Assembly (NCBI GenBank): GCA_009746045.1
Contig: RPFO01000972.1
Coordinates: 510,624-574,623, forward strand
Length of the DNA stretch: 64,000 nucleotides
Reading direction: 5' to 3'
Origin: Mesostigma viride
Taxonomy: Eukaryota; Streptophyta; Mesostigmatophyceae; Mesostigmatales; Mesostigmataceae
A program made the translations under genes and the position numbers. Positions within the stretch are counted from its first letter, which is position 1. Every line of letters starts with the position of its first letter. The notes under the pieces were generated by a model that worked only from the letters and a program-made list of their open reading frames with translations, did not search any database and was not told where the DNA came from. This document shows positions 41,701 to 50,880 of the stretch, piece by piece.

Positions 41701-43615
41701 CCTCTTCTTCCCAGCAGCTGCCGCTTCTTACCAGCAGCCGCTGCTATTGGCGCTATTGGAGCCCCTGCATTTTCCCCTGCAGCGGCTGCCATTGGAAGGG
41801 TGGTAGCTGCCGCCTGGGCAGCGTTGGCTGCAGCCTTGGAAACAGCAGGAGCTTCCGCCTTCTTCCCAGCCGCCGCCGCCGCTGTTGTCGCTGTTGGGAC
41901 GCTGGAAGGCGGCAGGGCAGCCTTCGCAGCTGCAGGCGCCTCTGCCTTCTTCCCTGCAGCCGCTGCCGTTGGCAGAGTGGTAGTTGCGGGCTGGGCGGCG
42001 TTGGCTGCACCCTTGGCTGCAGTTTTGGCAACGGCCGGTGCTTCTGCCTTCTTAGCTGCAGCCACCAGCGCAGACGTCGGTGGCCTGCTGGGAGGCGCCT
42101 GGGTGGCGTTGGCTGCACCCTTGATGACAGCAACGCCATCTGCCTTCTTCGCTGCCTCCACTGTGGTCGCTTTCGGCACGCTGGGTGGCACCTCGGCAGT
42201 CTTGGCAGCCTTGTTGGCAACAGTAGCAGCGGGGGCCTCTGCCTTTTTCCCTGCCGCTGCGGCCACCGTTGTTATTGGCAGGGCGGGTGGCGCCTGGGTA
42301 TTGCAGGCTGCATCCTTAACCACGGCAGGAACATCCGCCTTCTTCCCTGCAACCGCCACCGCCGTCGTTGGCTGGCTGGGTGGCGGACGGGTGGGGTTGG
42401 CTGAACCTTTGGCTACAGTGTTGGCAACAGCCGGCGCCTCTGCCATATTCGCTGCAGCCGCCGTCGTCGCCGATGGCCGGGTGGGTGCTGGCTGGGCATC
42501 AAGGGGTATGCCCTCAACCACAGCAGGCGCCTCTGCCTTGAATGCTGCAGCCGCTGTCGGTGGTAGGGTGGGTGGCGGCTTGGCAGCTGGAGCTGCAGTC
42601 TTGACAATGACAGGAGCCTCCACCTTCTTCCCTGCAGCCACCGCTGCCGCTGCCGGCATGTTGGCTGGCGGCTGGGCTGTTTTGGCTGCAGTCTTGGCAA
42701 CAGCAGGCGCTTCTGCCTTCTTTCCGACAACTGGTGGCGCTGTTGTTGGCAGGGGAAGTGGCGGCTGGGTGGTATTAGCTGCACCCTTTGGCGCAGCACG
42801 AGGAGGCGAGTTTCCCTTCGCTGGGCCCTTCCCATCAGAGCCCCTGACCACCTTGCTGCGGGGTTGGAGAGCGTCGTCGCCACTGTCTGCATTAGGCCTC
42901 TTGCCTCCGACGCCGGCAACAGCCTTAGTGCCCCCTCCCCCCTCCCCCTTTGCATCAGCTGCGTTCTTCTCCTCTTCTTCCTCTTCCTCCTCCTCCTCTT
43001 CCTCCTCTTCCTCCTCGTCGTCACTGCTCTCCTCTTCGTCCTCGTCCGTGTCAAGCAGACTGCCATCATGCGACTCCCCCTGAGACTTTTCCATCTCTTC
43101 ATCGGAGTCTGAGTCATCGCTGCCCCCCGCCCCTTCCTCCACAAACCGGCGAGTTCTCGCCAGTGCTGTTAATGGAAGATCAGATGGATCATCTGGTAAT
43201 GGATCTGTTAATGGAAGATCAGAACTCAGCGCTTCCTCCGAGCCATCGCTGCTGCCCTTTTCCTCCTCTTCAGACTCTTCACTCTCACTGTCACTGTCAC
43301 TGTCACTGTCACTGTCACTGTCATGCTCACTCTCACTGTCCTCCTCCCCGCTATTCTCACATCTGTTCGCCAACTTCCCACGGTAATAGCACCCAGACAG
43401 CTTCATTCGCCGCAGCTTCATTCGCCGCACCTTCAGGCTCCAGGCCTCACCGTCCTCCTCCTCCACCGCCACCTCGCACTCGTCCTCGTCCCCTTTTGAT
43501 TGTAGTTCTGACTCCTCTGACTCGGAGGATTCTTCATCCAGGTGCACCCCGTTCGTCGACCCCGTCTCCTCTTTCATTTCCTGTTTAGGACAGACAAGCA
43601 ATCACAAGAGCAGAG

Positions 43616-43649
<34 letters not shown>

Positions 43650-46600
43650 ACGCGCATGAAGAGATGCCAGGTATACAATCATACATGCGCGCGAGAGGTG
43701 CGTGCCAGCCTAGCATACATACCCAGGCCGACTGCCCTCTGTTTGAGGCCATTACATCGATATTGTGAACAGTGCTGTTCTCATGAGTGGCTGCTATAGC
43801 TGCAGTGACGCGCTGACCTTCTTGAAAGCCGCTAATAATTCCTGCCAGAATGCAGCGGATGATGCACCGTTCAAGGCTGCTATGTTGCTACTACTATTCA
43901 TTAATTAATTCATCAAGTAACTAATTAATTAATAAGAACATAACTCCCTTGGAAGTATATGTAACACATATCCCTGAGAAGGGGCATATGGCTTTTAATA
44001 CATTCTGGGCTACTTCCTGCAAGGGTAGGGTGTAAACTACCCCTGCTCTGGGTGCACAAGGTGCACCTGCACCACCATGATGTATCATACCTAAAAGGAG
44101 TAACTCTCTGCATGGGCAAAGCATGGCTAACTACTAAAACGCTAATGCATCATCGGGTGTGGATCCCATCACAGGCACTTACATTACTTGTGAGACATGT
44201 ACGTGGCTAAATAAGGCGAATGCATCATCAGGTGTGGATCCCGTCATAGGCATACATGTACATGGCCCCGTCAGCTAAGCCTTACTATTCTACACTACTG
44301 CTATAGTCCCCTAGGCTGGGGTTGCTGGGGGTGCTGGGACGGTGGGGGTCGCCTGCCAGGGCTTGTGGTCGATGTAGATAACTGCCCACCTCCAGTATCC
44401 CGGCTTCTTCCCTGCTGTCTGCAGGAGCTGGAAGTAGGTCGGCCATAGCTCCCGTCGCCGTTGTTCAGTGCTGCGCCAAGGTCAAGTCGTCGTCCAGCGT
44501 GTAGGAAGTCCGCACGAGCCGCTTGCGACCCTTGAGGAACAGCAGCTACTACTATATCTATTACAAAATAATACTAGTATTACTATATAGATAGATAGAT
44601 ATTTAGAATGCCCCTATTGCAGACTTACATATATGTTGCTGGTCGCGGTGAGCGACCGATCATCTAGAATGCCACCATCCGAGCCAGGATGCAGCGGGTG
44701 ACCCTCCATTTCTAAACATATCAGGTTGCTGTAGCGGCCGCTGTTATCACTATAGGCGCTTACCGTCACAAATGCCGCTATCCCGGCCAAGATGCAGCGG
44801 ATGACCCTTCTCTCCGCCTCGGTCGTGCGCAACTGATTCAGCCTATCCTCCAAATCCTTCTTGCGCTTCAGGGAGGTGAAGTAGATGAAGTCTGGCAGTG
44901 CAGCATGCACCTTGGAAATCTGTCGTGAGGCGAGGCGAGGGCAGGACGGCAGCACGCACGTAAATAATGTGTAGTTCAACGACAAGGTGCCCATACGAAA
45001 GAAAACAGGGATTTCGGATATCGGCACATGGGGATGACAAGACGACAGACAAGCACATCGTAACATTGGGCGACATTGAGAAGACGCTACATAGAAACAA
45101 GACGAAACGGCATGAATATGAGATTAAATTTTCAACACAACATGTTGTTGCGATTGGTCCAGAAGTACGTGAATAAGCAAGATACGTGCAAGCTGTTGTT
45201 GTTGTGATTGGTCCAGAGATACGTACATAAGGGCCTCATCCACATTCTCCATTGTGGGTGGTTGAGAGAGTGGTTGAGCAGGCACACAACGATCATATAA
45301 CTCGCACTCCTGTGCACACAGGCTGATGGCACAGGGAAGCGACTTGTGGCGGACGAAGTACATTCCGCCAAGGCAGTCGCAAAACCCCTGCCAGAGTGTC
45401 TATCTTGGTGGGATGTAATGTGTCCTGGCAGTAAGTCCCAACACCTGGGAGAGGTGGTTATTTTGATAAGCTGTTGAGGGGCGGCCTGCGTATGGCTGTC
45501 ACTGACGGGGTGATTGCCCCTCTACAATGTGGGGAAAGGGCCAACTTCAATGGGGGCCAGGAGATCCCCCTGCGCACTGTCGTGGGGGTCGCAGAATCGT
45601 GGTTGGTAGCAGTAAAGGTGAGAGGGTGCGAGTTTCCCCAAAATTTACTGACCGGTCACAGCTCGTAGCCATTTACCGTTCTAAAGTGAGAGAGGCATTC
45701 GGCAACAAGGCTCTGTTTCAATGGGCACTAATGCTGACGTTAACTCCTAGCACGTAGCTCATGCATAGGTAGACCGGCAGGTTAGAGGAAAGGGACTGGG
45801 TTGGGCTTTAATCCAAAGGCAAGTTATAAGGTTGCTCTAACCCAAAGGGCCACTCCACTAGCAGCTCGAAGCCACCGGGACGCTCTGACTGTAGCTCTAA
45901 CCCACAGGGCCTTGGACTGTAGCTCTAACCCACAGGGCCTTGGACTGTAGCTCTAACCCACAGGATGGCTCTGACTGCAGCTCTAAGCCAAAGGGCCACT
46001 AACTGTTTCTTTTACCCAAAGGTCCACTAACTATAGCTTAACCCCAAGGGCGACTCACGGTGAAGTCATCGATGAGCGCTGCCATCTGGTGGTACTCGGG
46101 GAACTTGCGCTGACGCTCCAGCAGGTCATGCCGCCACCCGAACCGATCCAACTGTCTCGCCAGGTGGACCAGCGCAGCACGCATCGCCTCTAAGCTGGCC
46201 TCCCTCCCCTCGTACCCCCCCCACAGCCAGGACTCAACGATGGCGATGAAGTTGACACCTACAGCGAAGAATGCGGTGAGGGTGGGGATCGCGAGCAGGT
46301 CGCACAGGCTGTAGGCAGCGACGACATGGATCTTCATGGAGTTGCCGGCGCCGTTACCTCGGCGATGGTCGGCTTTGTGGGCCGACTGCATGAGGGATAG
46401 AACTGCCTGGGCCACTTTCGCCCTTTCCTTAGACATGCGTCCTGTATGGGCATGGAAGAAGGGGATGAGGGGATCGGGTGGGCACGTAGGGACATGAATC
46501 AAAAGAGGAGGTATCATACTTCTAGCCGTAACATGTCTGTCACCTAGGGCATGGGGGCATGACTCAAACAGGGGGTTAGTAGGAGTATTCCCTCACCTGG

Positions 46601-48713
46601 GATGTCGCTCAGGGTAGTGACACGAGTAAAACTTGAGGAATAAAACTTGGTTGAATAGAGCTCGATTGAATAATACTTTATTGAATAGAACTTTATTGAA
46701 TAGAACTTGGTTGAATAGAGCTTGATTTAATAATACTTGATTGAGGATGCAAGGCACAGGGGCTAGAGAACGATACTATTATGGTAGGGGCATAATTAAG
46801 TGGCGATGAAACGTGCCTGACCAGTTAGGACATCCTGGAGCATCTTCAAGATATTTAAGGCCATGTACACAATGTGGGATGGCCATGAGATGCCATGTAC
46901 ACAGCAGCAACGGAGGTACACATACAGCACAGGATACAAGGTACAGGAGTTAGGACGCTGTAGGATATAGGATTGATATTGACAGACAATAGAATGGCAG
47001 AGATACGGAATAGCTGATATAAGATAGGGAGAAAAGATTATGGAAGAACAGCAATTAGGGCTAGAGTAGAGGGGGCGGAGGACAAGGGGACAGGGGGCAA
47101 GGGGACGGAGGACAAGGAGTAGATTGAGGACATAGTAATGCCTGCCCGTGTACATCATTTGTCAGCCACGGCCATTGACTAGATAGGACGAGCAGCCTTT
47201 CCATGGGTACATGGGCGTAATATACCCGGTTGATGGAAAGAGGTCCCAATCCCACCGGTGGCAATGAAGAAACCAATAGCAGGCCAATGTCTGTGCCGGT
47301 TCACCACTTACCAGCAATAGAACCAATGGGCTGGCAATAGGTAGGCACAACCACAAGGGTTGGAACGAGGAACCAGTAACAGTTTTATTTGTCAACTTGT
47401 TCGGGAACGAATAGGCTAGGAACTGTCAGGCACTGAAACCTTAGGGGGTGAAACGAGGAACCGATAACAGCGTTCCTATTGACGCAATAAGGAATCGATA
47501 AATGGGATATGTCAGGCACCAAACCCATAAGGGGTGAAACCAAGAACTAATAACAGGTTATTATCGATGTGCTGAGGAATCAAATAACTGGTATAACATA
47601 TCGATTAACATGCACTGAAGCGATAAGGGGTGAAACCAGGAACCGATAACAGTAGCCATTACGGTCTCTGCGCATCCCCATGGGAAGGCTGAGTCAGGAC
47701 GTGTACGGCACGCTCGTCTATATAACATTAGGGGGCAACCAAAGCCAGGTGCCTGGATTAGCATCATATCTCCAGCCCTTGGCCCCGTGTAGTACGAGGT
47801 ATCAGTTTGGTTAATTAAATAAATCACATGACTGCATCACGTGGGTCCAAATAAAGGAACTGTATACTCAACCGTCACAACGAGGAGGGAGGGCGCCCTA
47901 GCTTCTCTCACTGCCTGGACGGGCAGGCCTCAGATTACTCTCTCTGCATCACTTTGAAGCCTAGGCCAACTGTTGCAGGTACACTAAATAGCATGAATAC
48001 GAAACTACAAATACAGTACTAACTTATATCTGTAAGCTTACAGCCCTGGCCATGTATACTCGGTTAAATAGCCTTAACCCAAGCTATACCTCGGTTCTTG
48101 GCTCGGAAACCATCCAGCCGAATCGAGTGAGACGCATAAATATATTAGCCCATGCCTATGCAGTACTTCGGTTCTTGGGCTGGATGTCGTCCAGCAGAAT
48201 GGCGTGCCACATATACATTTAACAAGGCCAAGCCCATGCAGTACCTCGGTTCTTGGGCTGGATGTAGTCCAGCAGAATGGCGTGCCACATATATATTTAA
48301 CAAGCCCATGCAGTACCTCGGTTCTTGGCCTGGATGTAGTCCAGCAGAATGGCGTTCTTCTTCACGCCCTCTTCCTCAATCGCAACCAAGCGAGTCAGCA
48401 GGGTTTGCTCATCCCCTTCTGCGCTGAGGTCGTGCCAGTTGCAAGCGTCCATCAGCTTCCGTCGGCTCATGTAGCGAGCAGGCAGCGCCTCCCATACCTC
48501 CCGCACACTGACCGCGCCCTTGGCCAGCAGGAGTTGGGCGATCCAGGGCTTGGTCTTTCCCGATGGGACGTGGACATGTTTCTTTTCAGCGAGGCTGGTC
48601 AGTTGTTGCATGGTCAGGCATGCCAGGGTCATGGATGCCAGGGGGGCCTTCCTGGCAGCAAGCTTCTTGTCTGCCATCGGGTAAAACTGGGCGCGCAGAT
48701 CGACGTCTGACAT
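34665..48713 (-). CDS. SAP-like / Ala-Pro-Lys repeat / ParA-type ATPase giant protein (six exons)
   Basis: I join exons 48713-48317, 46441-46059, 44919-44764, 43580-38743, 37712-37035 and 35154-34665. All introns are GT-AG and all phases agree (1, 0, 0, 2, 2). The sum is 6942 nt, giving 2313 residues plus stop. Order: SAP-like modules (about 29-64 and 82-112), hydrophobic helical stretch (170-206), basic helix (261-312), Ser/Asp/Glu-rich region, Ala/Pro/Lys-rich repeats to about 1890, and a ParA/MinD-type ATPase to the end. The ATPase has KGGVGKTT, DCDPQ and ICDLGPS, so nucleotide binding should be intact. ParA proteins segregate DNA or position cargo in bacteria; a role on chromatin or organelle DNA here is only inference. 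I know of no named family with this architecture. Confidence 0.82.
35395..35495 (-). ncRNA. tRNA-like or SINE-head segment in intron 5
   Basis: On the minus strand AGTTCGATTCC (35426-35416) is a near-perfect internal B box, and about 60 nt upstream TGGCGATGCCATGGTAACC could be an A-box/D-arm region. Stems do not close well, so a functional tRNA is unlikely; a tRNA-derived repeat or chance are the alternatives. Confidence 0.25.
35680..36074. repeat. Tetranucleotide microsatellite (TATG)n then (GATG)n
   Basis: About 210 bp of GTAT/TATG repeats pass into about 180 bp of uninterrupted GATG repeats. It lies in intron 5 of the SAP-ParA gene. Open frames reading MYVC or WMDG are by-products. Confidence 0.95.
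36076..36858. mobile_element. Small inverted-repeat element inside a GATG/GGGT microsatellite
   Basis: Inverted repeats of about 30 bp (TTCGTTTAAGTGGCCAGCC at 36082 against TTCGTTCAAGTGGCCCGCC read back from 36852) bound about 780 bp. GATG repeats lie directly outside both ends. Inside are two copies of a 155-bp unit (36201 and 36356) and three copies of a 64-65-bp unit (36500, 36564, 36629). No coding sequence. Confidence 0.65.
36859..36998. repeat. Microsatellite (GGGT)n then (GATG)n
   Basis: About 105 bp of GGGT and then GATG/GATA repeats. On the coding strand it starts 36 bp after the donor of exon 5. Confidence 0.95.
37035..37712 (-). CDS. SAP-ParA gene exon 5, ParA/MinD-type ATPase core
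   Basis: The acceptor is GACCGCAG|GGGCGTGGG; the first G completes the glycine codon opened in exon 4, giving KGGVGKTT. Visible motifs are deviant Walker A (residues 1924-1931, Lys1924 being the signature lysine of the deviant P-loop), Walker A' (YVDCDPQ, D1951 and D1953) and Walker B ([11 protein letters not shown]2108), followed by the typical [15 protein letters not shown] Gly/Ser-rich insert with acidic residues (about 1966-2004) is longer than in bacterial ParA. The donor is CCACG|GTACGTG. Confidence 0.85.
38418..38781 (-). repeat. Tandem 107-bp copies of the exon 4 / intron 4 junction
   Basis: Units start at 38461, 38568 and 38675, exactly 107 bp apart. Each contains 39 nt of exon 4 end (coding [13 protein letters not shown]), the donor and 68 nt of intron. 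The copy at 38675-38781 is the genuine junction. A fourth, diverged copy (38418-38466) still reads [13 protein letters not shown] before a GT. Confidence 0.9.
38743..43580 (-). CDS. SAP-ParA gene exon 4, acidic and Ala/Pro/Lys repeat region
   Basis: The acceptor is TCCTAAACAG|GAAATG. The ATG at 43601 lies in the intron, so it is not the start. The 4838-nt exon encodes residues 313-1924. First comes a Ser/Asp/Glu region with (SD)n and (E)n runs, resembling acidic nuclear or phosphorylated tails. Then come dozens of degenerate units of about 30-36 residues around [16 protein letters not shown] and PPPSQPT. Three copies of a distinct module ([18 protein letters not shown], then [10 protein letters not shown]) interrupt them and contain possible nuclear localisation clusters. 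The end, [13 protein letters not shown], is the first strand and start of the P-loop of the ATPase. The donor is AAGGG|GTATGTG. Confidence 0.85.
43617..43650. repeat. (GT)n microsatellite in intron 3
   Basis: About 15 GT repeats directly 5' (on the coding strand) of the polypyrimidine stretch of exon 4's acceptor. Confidence 0.85.
43815..43870 (-). repeat. Distant echo of the exon 3 end
   Basis: The minus strand reads CATCCGCTGCATTCTGGCAG, close to the exon 3 end coding IRCILAG, and is followed by a GT (AAGAAGGTCAGCG) resembling a donor. Confidence 0.55.
43930..44110 (-). repeat. Dispersed repeat R1 in intron 3
   Basis: Reverse copy of the 12853-13070 repeat, with TTAATTAA tail, CATATGGCTTTTAATACATT and GGTGCACCTGCACCACCATG. 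Confidence 0.7.
44110..44550 (-). pseudogene. LINE ORF1 3' fragment in intron 3
   Basis: The text GCCAGGGCTTGTGGTCGATG through GTCGTCGTCCAGCGTG matches the end of the LINE ORF1 gene at 26395-26570 and its trailer at 26220-26395. It is a truncated insertion in the same orientation as the host gene. Confidence 0.65.
44655..44706 (-). repeat. Near echo of the exon 3 end
   Basis: The minus strand reads GAGGGTCACCCGCTGCATCC and continues TGGCTCGGATGGTGGCATT, a diverged copy of the last 40 nt of exon 3, about 60 bp after the true donor. Confidence 0.65.
44764..44919 (-). CDS. SAP-ParA gene exon 3
   Basis: The acceptor is CACGACAG|ATT and the donor ACG|GTAAGCG. The 52 codons encode a strongly helical, charged segment ([20 protein letters not shown]) ending [12 protein letters not shown]. 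Degenerate copies of the RCILAG end appear in intron 3. Confidence 0.8.
45138..45230. repeat. Two copies of a unit of about 54 bp in intron 2
   Basis: TGTTGTTGCGATTGGTCCAG followed by AAGTACGTGAATAAGCAAG is repeated as TTGTTGTTGTGATTGGTCCAG with AGATACGTACATAAG. Confidence 0.65.
45850..46045. repeat. Minisatellite beside the exon 2 donor
   Basis: Degenerate units of about 25-27 bp (CTGTAGCTCTAACCCACAGG) run up to within about 15 bp of the exon 2 donor, on the intron 2 side. Confidence 0.75.
46059..46441 (-). CDS. SAP-ParA gene exon 2
   Basis: The acceptor is CCCATACAG|GA and the donor ACC|GTGAGTC. The exon encodes residues 133-260: a basic helix ([13 protein letters not shown]), a long hydrophobic segment ([20 protein letters not shown], continuing to about residue 206) that could be a membrane helix or a buried core, then an Arg/Leu-rich amphipathic helix ([20 protein letters not shown]). 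No family recognised. Confidence 0.8.
46620..46745. repeat. AT-rich short-unit repeat in intron 1
   Basis: Units like TTGAATAGAACTT recur about eight times with period about 15 bp. Confidence 0.7.
47365..47660. repeat. Three degenerate units of about 100 bp in intron 1
   Basis: GTCAGGCACTGAAACCTTAG with GGGTGAAACGAGGAACCGAT recurs around 47430, 47515 and 47610. Confidence 0.6.
47812..47940. repeat. Dispersed repeat, copy 2, in intron 1
   Basis: Shares CACATGACTGCATCACGTGG and GGAGGGCGCCCTAGCTTCTC with 29336-29470, which is inside a hAT element, so this may be a relic of a related transposon. Confidence 0.6.
48084..48304 (-). repeat. Three echoes of the exon 1 / intron 1 junction
   Basis: Copies start near 48084, at 48155 and at 48233; the true junction unit starts at 48305. 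Spacing is 72-78 bp. Each repeats the exon 1 end (coding NAILLDYIQ) followed by CCGAGGTACTGCATGGGC or close variants, so each keeps a GT at the donor position. Confidence 0.85.
48317..48713 (-). CDS. SAP-ParA gene exon 1
   Basis: ATG at 48713 opens [10 protein letters not shown] and the exon encodes residues 1-132. [20 protein letters not shown] with the following [11 protein letters not shown] fits a SAP helix-turn-helix, a DNA-binding motif. [20 protein letters not shown] followed by LLTRLV looks like a second, weaker one. The donor is CCGAG|GTACTGC. A TATA-like box lies 166 bp upstream. Its last bases are echoed three times in intron 1. Confidence 0.8.
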
Positions 48714-48878
48714 GGTGGAGATATAAATCTAAACTGCAGCGGCTGCACGAACGGCAACAAGCAATATATTCAAGCAAACATGGGGGTCATATTGTTAAGA
48801 GAATCCCATAAGTAATGTAAGGGAGGTGGGGCAAACCTGGCCATCGATAGACAGACCAGCGATATATGTTCCTGGAAA

Positions 48879-48887
48879 CTTTTTATA
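48879..48887 (-). promoter_or_regulatory. TATA-like box upstream of the SAP-ParA gene
   Basis: The minus strand reads TATAAAAAG 166 bp upstream of the start codon. It is the only good TATA match I see near the start. Confidence 0.35.
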
Positions 48888-48949
48888 CTCCTAGTACCAC
48901 CATCGACAAGGGACAACATGTTTCCAGTACAGTCATTCATGCCTCGAGT

Positions 48950-49430
48950 TTGGTTCGCTGGATAAATAGGGGTCAACCCAAGTTAAGGAGGCGTGAACCC
49001 GACTTAAGGCGTGAATCCTTGTACTAAATTTTACTAATTTGAACTAAAGGTACTTAAACATACTTAGATGAACTATTTTTAAGTAAGGATGCCGAAATCC
49101 TAGGCGACCCAACTTAACCTTAAGGCGTGAACCCAACGTAAGCCAACCCAATTCAACATGGCTGTATGTGAATGACTGTATGTGAAAAAGCGGGGTTAGA
49201 AGCTGTTCAGGCAGGGTGAAGCCTGCGGGGAGATGAGCCTCCCACATGGGATAGGTCTAACAATGGCACTCATGTACAGGGTAGCGTAGACTCATTGGCC
49301 TGCAATGCCCACTATTAGTATACTTGTACCGCCGCTAATAAACACCCGCCATTAGTGTACTTTAAGTAGTTAGCCAGGCTTTGCCCATGCAGAGAGTCAC
49401 CCTCTGCTGAGACGCCATGCTCAGCCATTG
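48950..49430. other. Upstream region of the SAP-ParA gene, no gene seen
   Basis: AACTTAAGGCGTGAA-type words recur around 48980-49130. No convincing frame. Confidence 0.4.
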
Positions 49431-49695
49431 CTTAGCCATGATCATCTTCCACCCCATGTCAGGCCTCTCATGGTATGATACACCATGGTGGTGCAGCTGC
49501 ACCTTGTGCACCCAGAGTAGGTGGCAGTTTGCATCCCCCCACCTGCAGGTTGTAGCTCAGAATGGAATAAAAACCATAGGCCCCTTCTCAGGGATATTAA
49601 ATTGGAACATATCTCCGTTGGGAGTACATGTAGCACATATCCCTCAGGGATATGTGTTACATATACTCCCCACGGAGATGTGTTCTTAATTAATC
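49430..49695 (+). repeat. Dispersed repeat R1
   Basis: Plus-orientation copy with GGTATGATACACCATGGTGG, GGCCCCTTCTCAGGG and a tail. Its last part repeats CATATCCCTCAGGGATATG as an inverted pair, so two tails meet head to head. Confidence 0.65.
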
Positions 49696-50395
49696 AATTG
49701 ATTAGTGTACTTTACTGCCGAATTCACTAATAATAGTAGTATACTTGTACTGCGGGATCCACAGGTAAGCACATCTAAGCTTGTCTGATTGATACCTAGA
49801 ATGTTCGTGCATGCCTTTGAGAATAACTGTCTATGCTCATCCTTTCTGAATGGGAAGAGGATAACAAGGTACGCTGTACACTGGAACCAACCAGAGTAGA
49901 GAAGATAAGAAATCACTATAATGCTGATCACTTAAATGGTGATCATTCTACTGGTGATTTACCAGGCGGATGACATCGGAACTCGAAGCACTTGCCTGGT
50001 TAGCGGAACACCGGGCTGATATGGTATCAAGGGAGCAGGCGATGCTAGGAAGGAGCTCGGGGTTACTAGTGAGATGCAGGGCGACACTGGGGCCAATGAA
50101 TTAATCAAGCGATGATGGGGATTTCATGCGAAAAAATCCAGGCAGGACGGGGGCTGATCAAGCATCCGAGGACCCTAGAGCACAAGTAATCAAGCATCCA
50201 GGGACCCCGGAGCTACAACTAGTAAGCCCATGACCCGCCAGCATGCCAGCAGCCCCAATGTCACCGCAACATTTTCAGCAACACGCCACGCCAGCAGCAT
50301 GCTACCTACCTGGATCAAAATAGCCTGAGGGACCAGCGGTTAGGGGCTAGCCCGGAAACTGCGTCAACTGTCACCGCACGAAGCAAGCCTGCAAC
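49696..50395. other. Noncoding stretch, nothing recognised
   Basis: No frame with coding character. Several ACAATCAAGC-like words foreshadow the minisatellite to the right. Confidence 0.4.
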
Positions 50396-50880
50396 ATGGA
50401 GGACAGCAATCAAGCCACAATCAAGCCATAACCAAGCAACAATCAGGCCACAATCAAGCCACAATCAAGCCACAATCAAGCCACAATCAAGCCACAATCA
50501 AGCCACAATCAAGCCACAATCAAGCCACAATCGAGCCACAGTCGAGCCACAATCGAGCCACAATCAAGCCACAATCAAGCCACAATCAAGCCATAACCAA
50601 GCAACAGTCAGGCCACAATCAAGCCACAATCAAGCCACAATCAAGCCACAATCAAGCCACAATCAAGCCACAATCAGGCCACAATCAAGCCACAATCAAG
50701 CCACAATCAAGCCACAATCAAGCCACAATCAAGCCACAATCAAGCCACAATCAAGCCATAACCAACAACAATCAAGCCACAATCAAGCAACAATCAAGCC
50801 ACAATCAGGCCACAAGCAAGCCACGATCAAGCCACAATCAAGCCACAGTCAGGCCACAATTAAGGCACAATCAAGCGACA
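50396..50880. repeat. 11-bp minisatellite CAATCAAGCCA
   Basis: More than 35 near-identical 11-bp units with occasional variants (AACCAAGCAA, GGCC). No spacers, so not a CRISPR array. Confidence 0.95.

Noticed and set aside
40066-43083. A 1005-codon plus-strand open frame, Ala/Gly/Val-rich
   Set aside because: It is the mirror of the Ala/Pro/Lys-rich exon 4. That exon has splice sites, phase agreement and joins to a conserved ATPase; the mirror has none.
43580-43601. ATG at 43601 as the start of the Ala/Pro/Lys-rich protein
   Set aside because: It lies in a polypyrimidine-AG acceptor (CCTAAACAG). Phase agreement with exon 3 shows that the exon starts at 43580.
50396-50880. CRISPR-like array
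   Set aside because: Units of 11 bp are directly adjacent with no unique spacers.
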